Below are positions 27,197 to 35,734 of a stretch of 64,000 bases of DNA, in pieces. Under the pieces are notes generated by a model, which saw only the letters and a list, made by a program, of their open reading frames with translations, ran no database searches and had not been told where the DNA came from. The stretch spans positions 37,816 through 101,815 of the forward strand of contig CAZVFC010000032.1 of the NCBI GenBank assembly GCA_964625855.1. Direction: 5' to 3'. The stretch's first letter is position 1; every line of letters starts with the position of its first letter. This stretch comes from JAPLUA01 sp964625855 (GTDB taxonomy: Bacteria; Verrucomicrobiota; Verrucomicrobiia; Limisphaerales; UBA8199). The translations under genes were made by a program, and so were the position numbers.

Positions 27197-29560
27197 TCAG
27201 GGAGTATCGCGATAGGGCTGCCCCGAGCGATAGAGTTCCGCCAGCTTGCGGTTCATGTCAGCGGTTTCCTTGTCGTTCGCTTTTTCGGCGAGGGTGATGG
27301 CTTCCTCCGCCGCGGCGGTGGCATCGGCGAAGCGGCCCGACTCGGCGCAGGCGGCCCCGAGGGTGCCCACCAGAGCCGCCTGCCGGCGATCCGTCAGGCG
27401 ACAGGCCCGCTCGGCCAGGCTCAGCGCTTCCTTCCCGTCGCGGAATTGCGGGTTGGGGTGTGTCGCCAGAATCCAGGCCAGGTTATTGAGCGCGTCGGCG
27501 AAATTCGGGCGGGCTGCGAGGGCAGCGCGATAATGGGTGATGGCCTTCGCGGTGTCCCGCTGCTGGATGAGCGCCAGGGCCAGTCGGTGGTGGGCGTCCG
27601 GGTCGTTTGGCCTTGCGCGCAGCACTTCAGAATACTCGGCGACCGCCTGGTCGGTCTTGCCCTGCGTTACCAGCACGCCGGCCAACTGCAGCCGCGCGGC
27701 GGCATTGGTCGGCTGGAGCTTCAACAACCCTGACAACTCGCCCACGGCTTCGTCGTAACGGCCCTGTTTTGCCAGCGCTCCGCCCAGCCCGCAGCGGGCT
27801 TCGCTCATGCCGGGATCCAAAACCAGCGCCTGCCGGAATGCCGCGATGGCCTCGTCCCATTTGCCTTCCCTGGTCAGCAGCGCACCCAGGTTGTTGTGCG
27901 GCTCTGCGGAACGAGGATCAAGCCGAGCCGCTTCCCGGCAGTGAGCCTGGGCTTCCTCCAGCCGCCCGGCGGCCGCGAGCGCCTTCGACAAGTTGTTATG
28001 CACGCCCACGAAGCCGCGGTCTATCCGCAGCGCCGCCTCGTAAACGGCAATGGCCTCATCGTTCCTTTTGAGATCCTTCAGGGTAATCCCGAGGTTCGCC
28101 CAGGCCTCCTCCGAGGAAGGCATGATGTCAATCGAAGCGCGGTAGCAACGCTCCGCCTCGCGAAGCTGGAGTTGCTCGGCCAGGCACCCGCCGAGGTTGT
28201 TCCAGGCAACGAAATTGTCCCTGGTAACCCGGATGGCATGACGGAACAGGGATTCGGTGTTCTGCCAATGGCGCAGTTGCCGTTCCGTGGTCAGGGCGCA
28301 GGCGGCCAGCGCCGCGGCGCCGGCGACACCCAGCGCCAGGCGGCCTCCTGGCCGGTTCGCGGCAATCTCCGCAGCGCCCCAGGCGATCATGATGAACAAG
28401 CCAACGGCGGGCAAATAAGTGTAACGATCGGCCATGGATTGACTGCCGACCTGCACCAGCCCGATGACGGGCACAAGCATGCCGCAAAACCACAGCCAGC
28501 CCACAGCCAGGTAAGGCCGTTTCCGTGCCAGGCGAATGACGATTGCCCCAATGGCGAGCAGCAACGCCGCCGAGGCAGCCACCTGCCACGCCGGCCATTG
28601 CCCCGGATGGGGGTAAAACACCGCGAGGTTCTGCGGCCACAAGACCTTGCCCAGATACCGGAGGTAGGCAACCAGCGCGTTGGCAACACGTGCGTCGAGA
28701 GTCAGGGCAGTCACCATCGCGTCGCCCTTCTCTTGCACGACAAAGGTGACGACGCTCGAAACCGCCGCGATCAGGAAGAACGGCGCCTTCTCCACCACGA
28801 GTCGCAGGATGGTCGAGGCGCGCAGGCGTTGCAGAGGCCAATAGTCCAGCAGCAACAGAACAAAGGGCAGCGTCACCAACATCGGTTTGCTCATCAGCCC
28901 ACAGGTGAAGAAGCAGAGGGAGAGAATATAGAAGATCGAAGATGGGAGTTGTGAAAAAGACCGCGGACCACGGACCACGGACCACAGGCTTCGGACTTCG
29001 GATCTGGGACTCCGGACATCAGTCTTCTGCTTCCCTTCGGACTTCGGACTTCGGACTTCGGATTTCGCCTGCGCAAAGCGCCCGTAGGCCCACAGCGCCA
29101 GCAACCCAAAGAACGCGCACAGGACATCTTTGCGTTCGGACACCCAGGCGACCGATTCCACGCGCAGGGGGTGCAAGGCAAAGAGTGCGGCAACGAACGC
29201 GCTACGCCAGCAGGCGCCGGTAAGCGCACGGAGCAAGAGAAAAAGCAGCACCGTGTTGGCCGCGTGAAACAGCACGTTGGTCAGGTGATGGCCGGCGGGA
29301 TCTAATCCGCAAATCTGGCAGTCCAGCATGTGGGAAAGCCAGGTCAACGGATGCCAATTGCTGGCGTGGCCGCTGGTGAAGGCCCACACGATACTCTTCC
29401 ACTTCAGCCCGCTTTGAACATGCGCGTTATCGGTAACGTAGTCCGAGTCGTCGTAGTTAATGAAGCCGTGCCACACGGCCGGCAGAAAGACGGCTATTGT
29501 GATCAACGCCAGCAAGGCTGAGACAAGCCAAGGGCGCTGCAGGTTTTTGTTACGCGGCAT
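27197..29560 (-). CDS. Multispanning membrane protein with C-terminal TPR repeats (Tmtc/O-mannosyltransferase-like)
   Basis: About 787 residues. The N-terminal half is polytopic with features of GT-C glycosyltransferase-like proteins: an early acidic loop (FINYDDSDYVTDNAHVQ), S-N-W-H-P-L-T-W-L-S-H-M-L-D, and LHPLRVESVAWVSERKDVLCAFFGLLALWAYGRF. The C-terminal half consists of at least seven TPR units (for example AEEAWANLGITLKDLKRNDEAIAVYEAAL-like helices). Such proteins are thought to transfer sugars from lipid carriers outside the membrane; activity here is inferred. A loop at residues 165-205 is encoded by a simple repeat island (28946-29068) found also in ispG. The ATG at 29560 starts a normal membrane-protein N-terminus. 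Confidence 0.8.
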   Translation of the reverse strand: MPRNKNLQRPWLVSALLALITIAVFLPAVWHGFINYDDSDYVTDNAHVQSGLKWKSIVWAFTSGHASNWHPLTWLSHMLDCQICGLDPAGHHLTNVLFHAANTVLLFLLLRALTGACWRSAFVAALFALHPLRVESVAWVSERKDVLCAFFGLLALWAYGRFAQAKSEVRSPKSEGKQKTDVRSPRSEVRSLWSVVRGPRSFSQLPSSIFYILSLCFFTCGLMSKPMLVTLPFVLLLLDYWPLQRLRASTILRLVVEKAPFFLIAAVSSVVTFVVQEKGDAMVTALTLDARVANALVAYLRYLGKVLWPQNLAVFYPHPGQWPAWQVAASAALLLAIGAIVIRLARKRPYLAVGWLWFCGMLVPVIGLVQVGSQSMADRYTYLPAVGLFIMIAWGAAEIAANRPGGRLALGVAGAAALAACALTTERQLRHWQNTESLFRHAIRVTRDNFVAWNNLGGCLAEQLQLREAERCYRASIDIMPSSEEAWANLGITLKDLKRNDEAIAVYEAALRIDRGFVGVHNNLSKALAAAGRLEEAQAHCREAARLDPRSAEPHNNLGALLTREGKWDEAIAAFRQALVLDPGMSEARCGLGGALAKQGRYDEAVGELSGLLKLQPTNAAARLQLAGVLVTQGKTDQAVAEYSEVLRARPNDPDAHHRLALALIQQRDTAKAITHYRAALAARPNFADALNNLAWILATHPNPQFRDGKEALSLAERACRLTDRRQAALVGTLGAACAESGRFADATAAAEEAITLAEKANDKETADMNRKLAELYRSGQPYRDTP
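28946..29068. repeat. 7-nt-period repeat island inside the TPR membrane protein gene
   Basis: On the plus strand the stretch contains repeated GGACCAC units (near 28965-28985) followed by repeated CTTCGGA units (near 28990-29062). In the minus-strand protein it encodes a Ser/Arg-rich loop (KSEVRSPKSEG and SLWSVVRGPRSF) between two membrane segments. The same two unit types occur together in ispG at 45844-45930. Confidence 0.8.
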
Positions 29561-29871
29561 TGCCGGAGAGATAGTCGGGCAGGCGGGGCAAACCGCAAGC
29601 CTCAAAGCTGCCGGACAATGAATAAGAGCTGCTTCCGTCTGGGGGTCTTAACTCTGGTGACTCGAGCGGAGCCAAAGAACCACTGCAGGCCCGTGCGCTT
29701 GGGCAAGCCGCCTCGCGCAAGCCTCGAGTCTCCCGGTGGGGGTGTCCAGTTCTGCCTCGACCGCAGAATTCCGCCAGTTTCTTGTTGAAGCCAAACCAGC
29801 GGTCGGCTAGGGTTGCCGAAGCTCGGCAAGATATGCACGCTACCGACAATTGCTCCTCTCGGATCCGCCTT
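29561..29871. other. Divergent intergenic region
   Basis: About 310 bases between the divergent TPR protein gene and the golvesin-domain protein gene. It holds copy 2 of the 17-nt motif and presumably both promoters. No gene is supported. Confidence 0.5.
29672..29688 (-). promoter_or_regulatory. Shared 17-nt motif, copy 2
   Basis: Matches CCnAnRAACCAYTGnAR on the plus strand, 110-130 nt upstream of the minus-strand TPR protein start. See copies 1 (18398) and 3 (43288). Confidence 0.35.
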
Positions 29872-31956
29872 ATGATTAAGTGCCCTGTTATCAGCCTGTT
29901 ACTGTTCCTCTTCCTTGCTACCTTCTGTGCTGGTGCGGCGTCTTCCCCAGCCAACGCGGCCACCACCGTGCTCGAAACGGAGCATATCTACGTCTGTTGG
30001 CTGTATGGGCCAAATGTCTCGGGAACCAGAGGATTGACGAGTTTCTTGCAGAAACTCGGAGCCCGAAAGAAGGGGTCTTTGTGGACCTACACCAACGCCT
30101 CGTTGCAGAAAGCGTTTGTCATTCATCTGGTCAGCGACTTCGCGGGGATGAAGCAGGCTCTTTATACCGAGGACGCGCACGTGGTCATCAACGGGCATTC
30201 CAACTACGGTATGGGCGGGGTCTTCGCTACCGCAGCCGAGCTGGGCCGACAGAAGATAGCCGCGATTCGTTACATTGACGATGTCCGGCTCTTAACCTAC
30301 TCCTCGCCCTGGATCGCGGTGAATGTGCCCAAGATTCGAGAGCACCAAAGCTACCCGAATTGGTGGCCGGTCTTTCAGGATGGCACCAGCGGCATCATGC
30401 CTTATGATTTCGATGATCCGCGCGGACTCCCTCCCTTCAATTATTGTCTTACCTATCAACTGCCCGGAGATCCCACCCATTACAAGATCGAGACGGTGGA
30501 GAACAGCTACCTGGAACGGTTTCCCGGATGTGACCATCCGGCCTGGTACGCGCCGGACGGCAGCGCCCCGGATCCGGCAAATCCCGAACACCTCCAGTAT
30601 TTCCTGACCTACACGAACAAGGCCTTTGATTACGCCGGGGTCTGGACGAAAGCCGATTCTGCGCGCAGTTTTTACGGCGACAATTTCCTGTACGCGCCTG
30701 CGGGACAGGGACTGAACCAGGTGGGATGGTTCTTCTCGATTCCGGCGCCGGGCAACTACAGCATTTCCGCGTGCTGGCCTGCCTGGAGCCGCAATACCTC
30801 CGCCGCTTTCTACACGGTAACACACGCCGCGGGCACGAAGACGGTCAAGGTGAACCAGAAACTGAACGCCGGCCGCTGGAAGAAGCTCGGCGTGTTTACC
30901 TTTGACACGGGAGAGTACGCTGTCGTCCTGACGGACCAGTCCAGTGCCCGCCAGACCTTTGTGGTCGCTGACGCCATCCGCATTACGTCCGCGACCGATG
31001 CGGCGGCCTTCGATCAGGTGGTTGACAACGGCCCCTGCCCCGCGCCACACTTCGGCAAGAAAACGATCGTCTTCCGCAAACAATTGGAGATCGAGCCGAG
31101 TCAACTGCGCTATAAGAGGCTCTATTATGACGGTTGCTTTTCAGGTCCTTACTATCTCGGCACCTTCCAGCGGGGTATCTCCTTTTATACGGTGGATGAC
31201 TCGGAAGGCACCGGATACACCAGCTATCTGAAGGCATACCTCGGAGGCAAGACCGACGAGGAGATATGGGCGGCCGTCCAACAAGTCCAGGCCGTTTATG
31301 ATTACTTCGATTTCGGCAAACCGCCCACCGACCAGGGCTCTGCCCAGGCGGCTCCCCCGCTGGTCGAAACGGCCCCCGGCAGCGATGAGACGATAGACGT
31401 GGCAGTGCTTGGCCAGGCCACGGCCCAACAGGTCTTTGCCAAGCTGGAGGACGAAGACATGATTGGCGACGAAGAGTCGTCGCGAGATGCGGTGGTCGCC
31501 GCGTTTGACCGAAGGAGAGCCGAGGGTGTTGCCGCGGCACTGGAGCGGGTGGTCTCACCCGCGGTCGAAGCAACCCCGGCCAGGACGCGGAGCCGAGGAC
31601 GCGATCTCATTGTGGCCCGGAGGATTCTGGCGGCCTTCCCGGATGAGTCCGTGCCCCGCCTGTTGGAGTTGTATGCCCGGGGCAATGCGGCAACCAAGGG
31701 CGATGTGGTTCGGGCGGCCGGGAGAGTGGATCGTGATTCTCGGGCGCTGAGTTTGCTCCGCGCAGCTCTCGATGACAAGAGCGTGTGTGAGGAATTGAGC
31801 CCGGAAGCGATGGGAGAACCTCTGCGTGTCTGTGACCTGGCCTACAACCAACTGGTGCTTCGCTGCGGAGTCAAAGGAGTCCTGCGCACCATCGGCCCTG
31901 GGCATTCTGTTGCCGTCAGGGAATACCACATCAACGTGCTGAAGAGCCGGCTGTAG
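29872..31956 (+). CDS. Secreted protein with possible caspase-fold domain, golvesin-like domain and C-terminal HEAT-like repeats
   Basis: About 694 residues with a Sec signal (MIKCPVISLLLFLFLATFCAGA), which fixes the start at 29872. The next region contains V-V-I-N-G-H109-S-N-Y-G, and much later comes Y-Y-D-G-C422-F-S-G. A His in GH and a Cys in DxCxSG are the catalytic signatures of caspase/gingipain-fold peptidases, but here they are far apart and separated by a golvesin-like beta domain (GWFFSIPAPGNYSISACWP...VVADAIRIT). That spacing implies either a nested domain or coincidence. The C-terminal part (about 540-694) is rich in HEAT-type helices. I cannot name a function; a surface or periplasmic hydrolase or binding protein is plausible. 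Confidence 0.6.
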   Translation: MIKCPVISLLLFLFLATFCAGAASSPANAATTVLETEHIYVCWLYGPNVSGTRGLTSFLQKLGARKKGSLWTYTNASLQKAFVIHLVSDFAGMKQALYTEDAHVVINGHSNYGMGGVFATAAELGRQKIAAIRYIDDVRLLTYSSPWIAVNVPKIREHQSYPNWWPVFQDGTSGIMPYDFDDPRGLPPFNYCLTYQLPGDPTHYKIETVENSYLERFPGCDHPAWYAPDGSAPDPANPEHLQYFLTYTNKAFDYAGVWTKADSARSFYGDNFLYAPAGQGLNQVGWFFSIPAPGNYSISACWPAWSRNTSAAFYTVTHAAGTKTVKVNQKLNAGRWKKLGVFTFDTGEYAVVLTDQSSARQTFVVADAIRITSATDAAAFDQVVDNGPCPAPHFGKKTIVFRKQLEIEPSQLRYKRLYYDGCFSGPYYLGTFQRGISFYTVDDSEGTGYTSYLKAYLGGKTDEEIWAAVQQVQAVYDYFDFGKPPTDQGSAQAAPPLVETAPGSDETIDVAVLGQATAQQVFAKLEDEDMIGDEESSRDAVVAAFDRRRAEGVAAALERVVSPAVEATPARTRSRGRDLIVARRILAAFPDESVPRLLELYARGNAATKGDVVRAAGRVDRDSRALSLLRAALDDKSVCEELSPEAMGEPLRVCDLAYNQLVLRCGVKGVLRTIGPGHSVAVREYHINVLKSRL

Positions 31957-32195
31957 CGGCAGGCAAAACTTCGATGACGCATCGCGAATCGCACCGAGAC
32001 AAGCCGTAAGTTCCCCGGCGACAGGTGCTTGGGGAGATCCTGATTTTGGGCGACCCCTAGCCTCAAGTGCCGCGCGATCGAGTCGAGGCTCGTCCGGCCC
32101 CCACACCGGCCTCAGGTTCGTGACTGAGCTTCTTGACCGCCCGCCGCCGCCACCTCACCGTGTCTATCCTCCATGCTATCTGCAGTCTTGCCAGT

Positions 32196-32305
32196 GTACC
32201 TTGCTGGTACCCTGGTAGTACCTTGGTAGTACCCTGGTAGTACCCCGGATTCATTACCAAGGTACTACCAGGGTACTACCAGGGTACTACCAAGGTACGA
32301 CGGAG
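32196..32305. repeat. Inverted array of 11-nt units built on GTAC
   Basis: GTAC recurs every 11 nt: 32196, 32207, 32218, 32229, 32240, then 32262, 32273, 32284, 32295. The phase is kept across the centre. The left units read GTACCCTGGTA or GTACCTTGGTA and the right units GTACTACCAGG or GTACTACCAAG, so 32196-32238 pairs with 32256-32298 over 43 bp with few mismatches and a 17-nt loop. Confidence 0.92.
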
Positions 32306-32495
32306 GTGCTTTCCTGAGTCTTGGCCAAGGACAGGCACAGGATAGAGAGCGTTTGGGGGGGTGGTCGGATTCTGCGGTTCGCCTCCAGATTAAATGGCGC
32401 CGCTACGACGCTTTGGCTCAGGATATGTCATCAGATTTATGCCCAAAAGTACTTAGGGTGCATCCGCATGATGGGATACCCTTGAGTCACGAACG

Positions 32496-32521
32496 CCCCG
32501 CCCCGCAGTCGCGGGGCGGGG
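32496..32521 (-). terminator. GC-rich hairpin downstream of the SUMF1-type gene
   Basis: CCCCGCCCCGC and GCGGGGCGGGG form a perfect 11-bp stem with an AGTC loop, about 30 nt past the stop of the minus-strand gene. No T-tract follows. It resembles the hairpin at 11976-11999 in size and position. Confidence 0.45.
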
Positions 32522-32549
32522 GACTTTGTCCCGAGAACCGTGGTTTCAA

Positions 32550-33755
32550 CTACTCCGGAAGGCGCACACAGCGGAAGCCAATCTTGTTGACCGCGGTCTT
32601 CGCCGTCTTGTAGTCACGGGCATAGCAGGCGTTGCCGGCGGCCAGCATCTGCCAGGAGCCACCCCGTACCGCGCGGTAGGTGGTCCTTCCCGGACCCTGG
32701 GGGTCGGTGCTGCCGGACGAATCTCGGTAATAATACCGCGAATACCAGTCCCAGCACCATTCCTCGACATTGCCCGCCATGTCATACAGACCATAGGCGT
32801 TCGGCGCGAATGAACCTACCGGACTGGTGTAGGGCATGCTTCCGGTCCGATAAGTCGGGTTGTACGAGGTCGGGCCTTCGTCGTAGTTGTAGTTCTTCGT
32901 ATTGCCGAAATAGTTCGCCTTCTTCTGGGAGATGGTGTCGCCGGCCCACGGGAATCGGAACCCGTTCTTGCCGCCCCGCGCGGCTCGCTCCCACTCGGCT
33001 TCTGTCGGCAGCCGGTAGCCGTTCGCAGACCAGTTGACGTAGTTGTTCGCCAGGTCAATGTTGCCGGATCGGTACACTTTGTCTGGAGTCTTGGTCGCGT
33101 CGGTGTAGTAGCAAGGCGTCAGGTTCGACATCTCCGACCGCGCATTGCACCATTTCACGGCATCATACCAATCCACCATCTGCACCGGATGGGTGGCTCC
33201 CTTGCCGGCACCGGCGTGTGCAAAAGTGTAACCATGAGTAGTCGCCCATTTATAGACCTCGGTCCAGAGCGAGTAAGTGACCAGGTTCACGTCCATGACG
33301 AACGCGCTTAAGGTGACGGTGTGTTCGGGGCCGTTGCCTGCGGTTGCCCCCGGTTGACCCATGGTGAAGCTGCCGTTGGTGATGAGCACCATGCCGGCCG
33401 GGGCGGTCGGCGGCGGCGGAGTCACGGGCGGGATCTCGACGACCCGGTAATAACGCGTCGGCTTGTCATCCCCACCGGGAGCGTAATCGTCCGGGTAGGT
33501 GTAATTAGCGTCCGTCACCACGTTGGAGTACAAGACCGTCCAACTGCCGGGATCGTTCAGGTTGGTGGTCCATTCGATGATATTAGCGTAGCCCTGCACG
33601 CTGCTCACAGGTACAAGTGTCATATACTTGTACTCGAGGGATTGTTGGGGGATGTTGTTGGTGGTCCGTTCCGCGGCGCTTGCCGCCAGAGCGAAGCAGG
33701 CCGCAAGCCCGATGGCGCAAGAGCCAATTCGCATGGCTTGCATTAGATTATTCAT
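32550..33755 (-). CDS. Secreted SUMF1/FGE-sulfatase-domain protein
   Basis: About 401 residues, with a signal peptide (MRIGSCAIGLAACFALAASA inside the first 30 residues). An N-terminal segment follows (SVQGYANIIEWTTNLNDPGSW...PTRYYRVVE) that matches the module found at the C-termini of several other secreted proteins here. The rest is a SUMF1 domain: M-V-L-I-T-N-G-S-F-T-M-G, H-P-V-Q-M-V-D-W-Y-D-A-V-K-W-C-N, Y-R-L-P-T-E-A-E-W-E-R-A-A-R-G-G, N-A-Y-G-L-Y-D-M-A-G-N-V-E-E-W-C and V-R-G-G-S-W. True formylglycine-generating enzymes use two cysteines in the last part; most bacterial relatives have other or unknown roles, so activity is not asserted. The ATG at 33755 is preferred over an upstream TTG. 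Confidence 0.85.
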   Translation of the reverse strand: MNNLMQAMRIGSCAIGLAACFALAASAAERTTNNIPQQSLEYKYMTLVPVSSVQGYANIIEWTTNLNDPGSWTVLYSNVVTDANYTYPDDYAPGGDDKPTRYYRVVEIPPVTPPPPTAPAGMVLITNGSFTMGQPGATAGNGPEHTVTLSAFVMDVNLVTYSLWTEVYKWATTHGYTFAHAGAGKGATHPVQMVDWYDAVKWCNARSEMSNLTPCYYTDATKTPDKVYRSGNIDLANNYVNWSANGYRLPTEAEWERAARGGKNGFRFPWAGDTISQKKANYFGNTKNYNYDEGPTSYNPTYRTGSMPYTSPVGSFAPNAYGLYDMAGNVEEWCWDWYSRYYYRDSSGSTDPQGPGRTTYRAVRGGSWQMLAAGNACYARDYKTAKTAVNKIGFRCVRLPE

Positions 33756-33812
33756 ATATCTCAGATAACTATTTGTTTTCGTTTTCAACGGTTTGAGTTG
33801 TTGTAAGCAAGT

Positions 33813-33841
33813 TTTCTACCATGAGGGATACTGCGTAGCAA
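33813..33841 (-). promoter_or_regulatory. Candidate promoter of the SUMF1-type gene
   Basis: Minus strand TTGCTA (33836-33841), a 17-nt spacer and TAGAAA (33813-33818). A transcript would start near 33806, about 50 nt before the ATG at 33755, arguing against the upstream TTG start at 33788. Confidence 0.35.
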
Positions 33842-33914
33842 GCGGGTATTTTGCTTTTTTCTCGGCGAAATTGGACCTTGCTTCGCCCGTGATCCTTGAT
33901 CAGGCTGGCAGGAA

Positions 33915-35243
33915 ATGACCAAAAGACATGCAATCGCGCTCGTGGCGCTCGTGGCAGGGCTTGCCCCGGTGATCGGACGCGGGCAGATCGGCCAACCCGC
34001 CCCGCCGCTGGTGGTGAAAGAATGGATCAAGGGCGAGCCTGTGGAAGTGAAGGCGGGCACGAACATTTTCGTGGTCGAAATCTTCAGCCTCGCGAGTGCC
34101 GCCAGCCGGGCGAGCCTCACGAATCTCAGTGCGCTGCAGCGGCGATTCAAAGACCGGGGCGTGGTGGTGATCGGCGTGAGCGACGACCCGGCTGAGCGCA
34201 TTAAGCAGTTCGTGGCAAGAGCTGGGGCCGAGTTCGAGTATGCGATTGCCGTGGACGACCGGCACCAAACCTCGCAGGGTTACATGAAGCCGGTTCGAGA
34301 GCGGACGGTCCCGCACGCATTCATCGTGGGCAAGGACGGAACACTGCTCTGGCACAGCCATCCGCTGGACGGACTGGTGGAGGCCCTGGAAGAGATCACG
34401 GCGGGCCGATACAATCCGGAGCAGGCGGCCAAGGCCGACGTGGCTCGAATCCACGTTTATCAATACACGACGCTGGCTCGCCGGAACGATCCGCGGACCG
34501 AGCCCGCAGGCCGGAAGTTCTTAATGACCTGGACCAACGACGCCACAGCGTTGTGTGGTCTGGCGCTCGGGATCGTAACCGATCGCAATCTTAGCAAGCC
34601 TGATCTTGCCCTCGCCACCGAGGCGCTCGAGCGGGCGGAGCAACTGGCCTCTACAAACTCCGCTCGCGTGGCGGTGGCCCGTGCGGTCTTCCTGTTTGAA
34701 ACCGGCAGAAGAGAAGAAGGTTTGGCCCACGCCAGGGAAGCCCTTGCCAGAGCGCAAAGCGCTGAAGCCAAAGCATCCGTCGAGGCCTGCATCCGCACCC
34801 TCGAAACGCGCCTCGCAGCGGGCAGAAGACAACTCGAAGAGTACCTGATCCTGGCGCGCCGGAAAGATCCGAAAGCCAAGGTTGCGGGGCGGAGAATCCT
34901 GGAGAACTCGATGCGCGATGCGTCGCAGTTGTCCGACCTGGCCCTCGAAATCGTCATTGGTCCCAACATCGCCGAGCGCGATTTCACACTAGCTAACGAC
35001 GCGCTGAACCAGGCCGAGAAGGTGGCGCCGACGAATTCCACGCGAGTTGCGGTTGCCCGCGCGGTTTATCTCTTCGAGACTGGCAAGGAACAGGAAGGGC
35101 TGGTTCGCGCCAGGACGGCCGTGGCTGCTGCCCAGGGATCCAAGGACAAAGCCCATGCCGAGGCTTGCCTGAAGAACATGATGGCCCTGCTCGAGGCAGG
35201 TAAAACGAACCGGCCCAATACAAACCGAACCGAAAAGCATTGA
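33915..35243 (+). CDS. Secreted redoxin-fold protein without active-site cysteines, with helical repeats
   Basis: A 442-residue protein with a short Sec signal (MTKRHAIALVALVAGLAPVIG) and a good GGCAGGAA ribosome-binding site. Residues of about 25-165 follow the TlpA/AhpC-type thioredoxin fold (GQPAPPLVVKEWIKGEPVEV, then DRGVVVIGVSDDP, then VPHAFIVGKDGTLLWHSHPLDGL). The position where relatives have W-C-x-x-C reads F-S-L-A-S-A-A-S-R-A-S, so both redox cysteines are absent. The C-terminal half contains two related helical blocks, each with AVARAVxLFETG and EA-rich helices, like degenerate TPRs. It cannot be a classical thiol oxidoreductase; a binding or scaffolding role is inferred. Confidence 0.75.
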   Translation: MTKRHAIALVALVAGLAPVIGRGQIGQPAPPLVVKEWIKGEPVEVKAGTNIFVVEIFSLASAASRASLTNLSALQRRFKDRGVVVIGVSDDPAERIKQFVARAGAEFEYAIAVDDRHQTSQGYMKPVRERTVPHAFIVGKDGTLLWHSHPLDGLVEALEEITAGRYNPEQAAKADVARIHVYQYTTLARRNDPRTEPAGRKFLMTWTNDATALCGLALGIVTDRNLSKPDLALATEALERAEQLASTNSARVAVARAVFLFETGRREEGLAHAREALARAQSAEAKASVEACIRTLETRLAAGRRQLEEYLILARRKDPKAKVAGRRILENSMRDASQLSDLALEIVIGPNIAERDFTLANDALNQAEKVAPTNSTRVAVARAVYLFETGKEQEGLVRARTAVAAAQGSKDKAHAEACLKNMMALLEAGKTNRPNTNRTEKH

Positions 35244-35389
35244 GGTTCGGGCTCCAGGAGACGAACACGGTCTCATTGGGTAGTGCCAAGCAGCTTTTAT
35301 CGGAAAGAATGGTCCGGAATTTGCTTATCGAGCACGGGATTATGCGGGGTAGGCAGTCGTCAGGTGCCAAATAATGGTGGTAGAAGAAG

Positions 35390-35418
35390 TTGACGAAGCC
35401 GATTCGAGGCTGTAAAGA
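35390..35418 (+). promoter_or_regulatory. Promoter-like sequence P1
   Basis: TTGACG (35390-35395), 17-nt spacer, TAAAGA (35413-35418), with TG immediately before the minus-10 hexamer. Confidence 0.45.
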
Positions 35419-35506
35419 AGGGTAAATCTCGATTTCTGGCTGTTCTTGGCAGGGGGCAGGACGCCGGGGAAGCGGGAAGAAAGAGCAAAAAAAGTGGCGA
35501 AAGTAG

Positions 35507-35535
35507 TTGACGGTCTAAGGATCTAAGTGTAAAAC
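35507..35535 (+). promoter_or_regulatory. Promoter-like sequence P2
   Basis: TTGACG (35507-35512), 17-nt spacer, TAAAAC (35530-35535) with TG before the minus-10. A small CGCCC-AGAG-GGGCG hairpin lies about 20 nt downstream. Confidence 0.6.
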
Positions 35536-35616
35536 GGCTCAAATAGAGCGCCCAGAGGGGCGTGACGGACGGAAGAATAACAAACAGAAATAAAACGAAA
35601 AAAGTTGGGAAAGGGG

Positions 35617-35645
35617 TTGACGCCCTACGCGCGCCAGTGTAAAAG
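35617..35645 (+). promoter_or_regulatory. Promoter-like sequence P3
   Basis: TTGACG (35617-35622), 17-nt spacer, TAAAAG (35640-35645) with TG before the minus-10. It lies exactly 110 nt from P2 inside a diverged repeat, and about 90 nt ahead of the ATG at 35735. Confidence 0.6.
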
Positions 35646-35734
35646 CTGGTGGCAAATGAGGCACCCGAATGGGGCGCGCATCGGATAGAACAATGCACAA
35701 CTGAAACAGAGAACACATAAAAACCGAGAGAAAT

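Larger units (their letters stand above)
31957..32549. other. Convergent intergenic region
   Basis: Nearly 600 bases between the convergent golvesin-domain and SUMF1-type genes. It contains the large palindromic array at 32196-32305 and a GC-rich hairpin at 32496-32521. Open frames are short and without motifs; I see no gene. Confidence 0.55.
35244..35734. other. Promoter-rich intergenic region
   Basis: About 490 bases ahead of the unknown secreted protein gene. Three sigma-70-like promoters follow each other, spaced 117 and 110 nt apart; the last two lie in diverged direct repeats of about 110 nt. No gene is seen. Confidence 0.6.
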
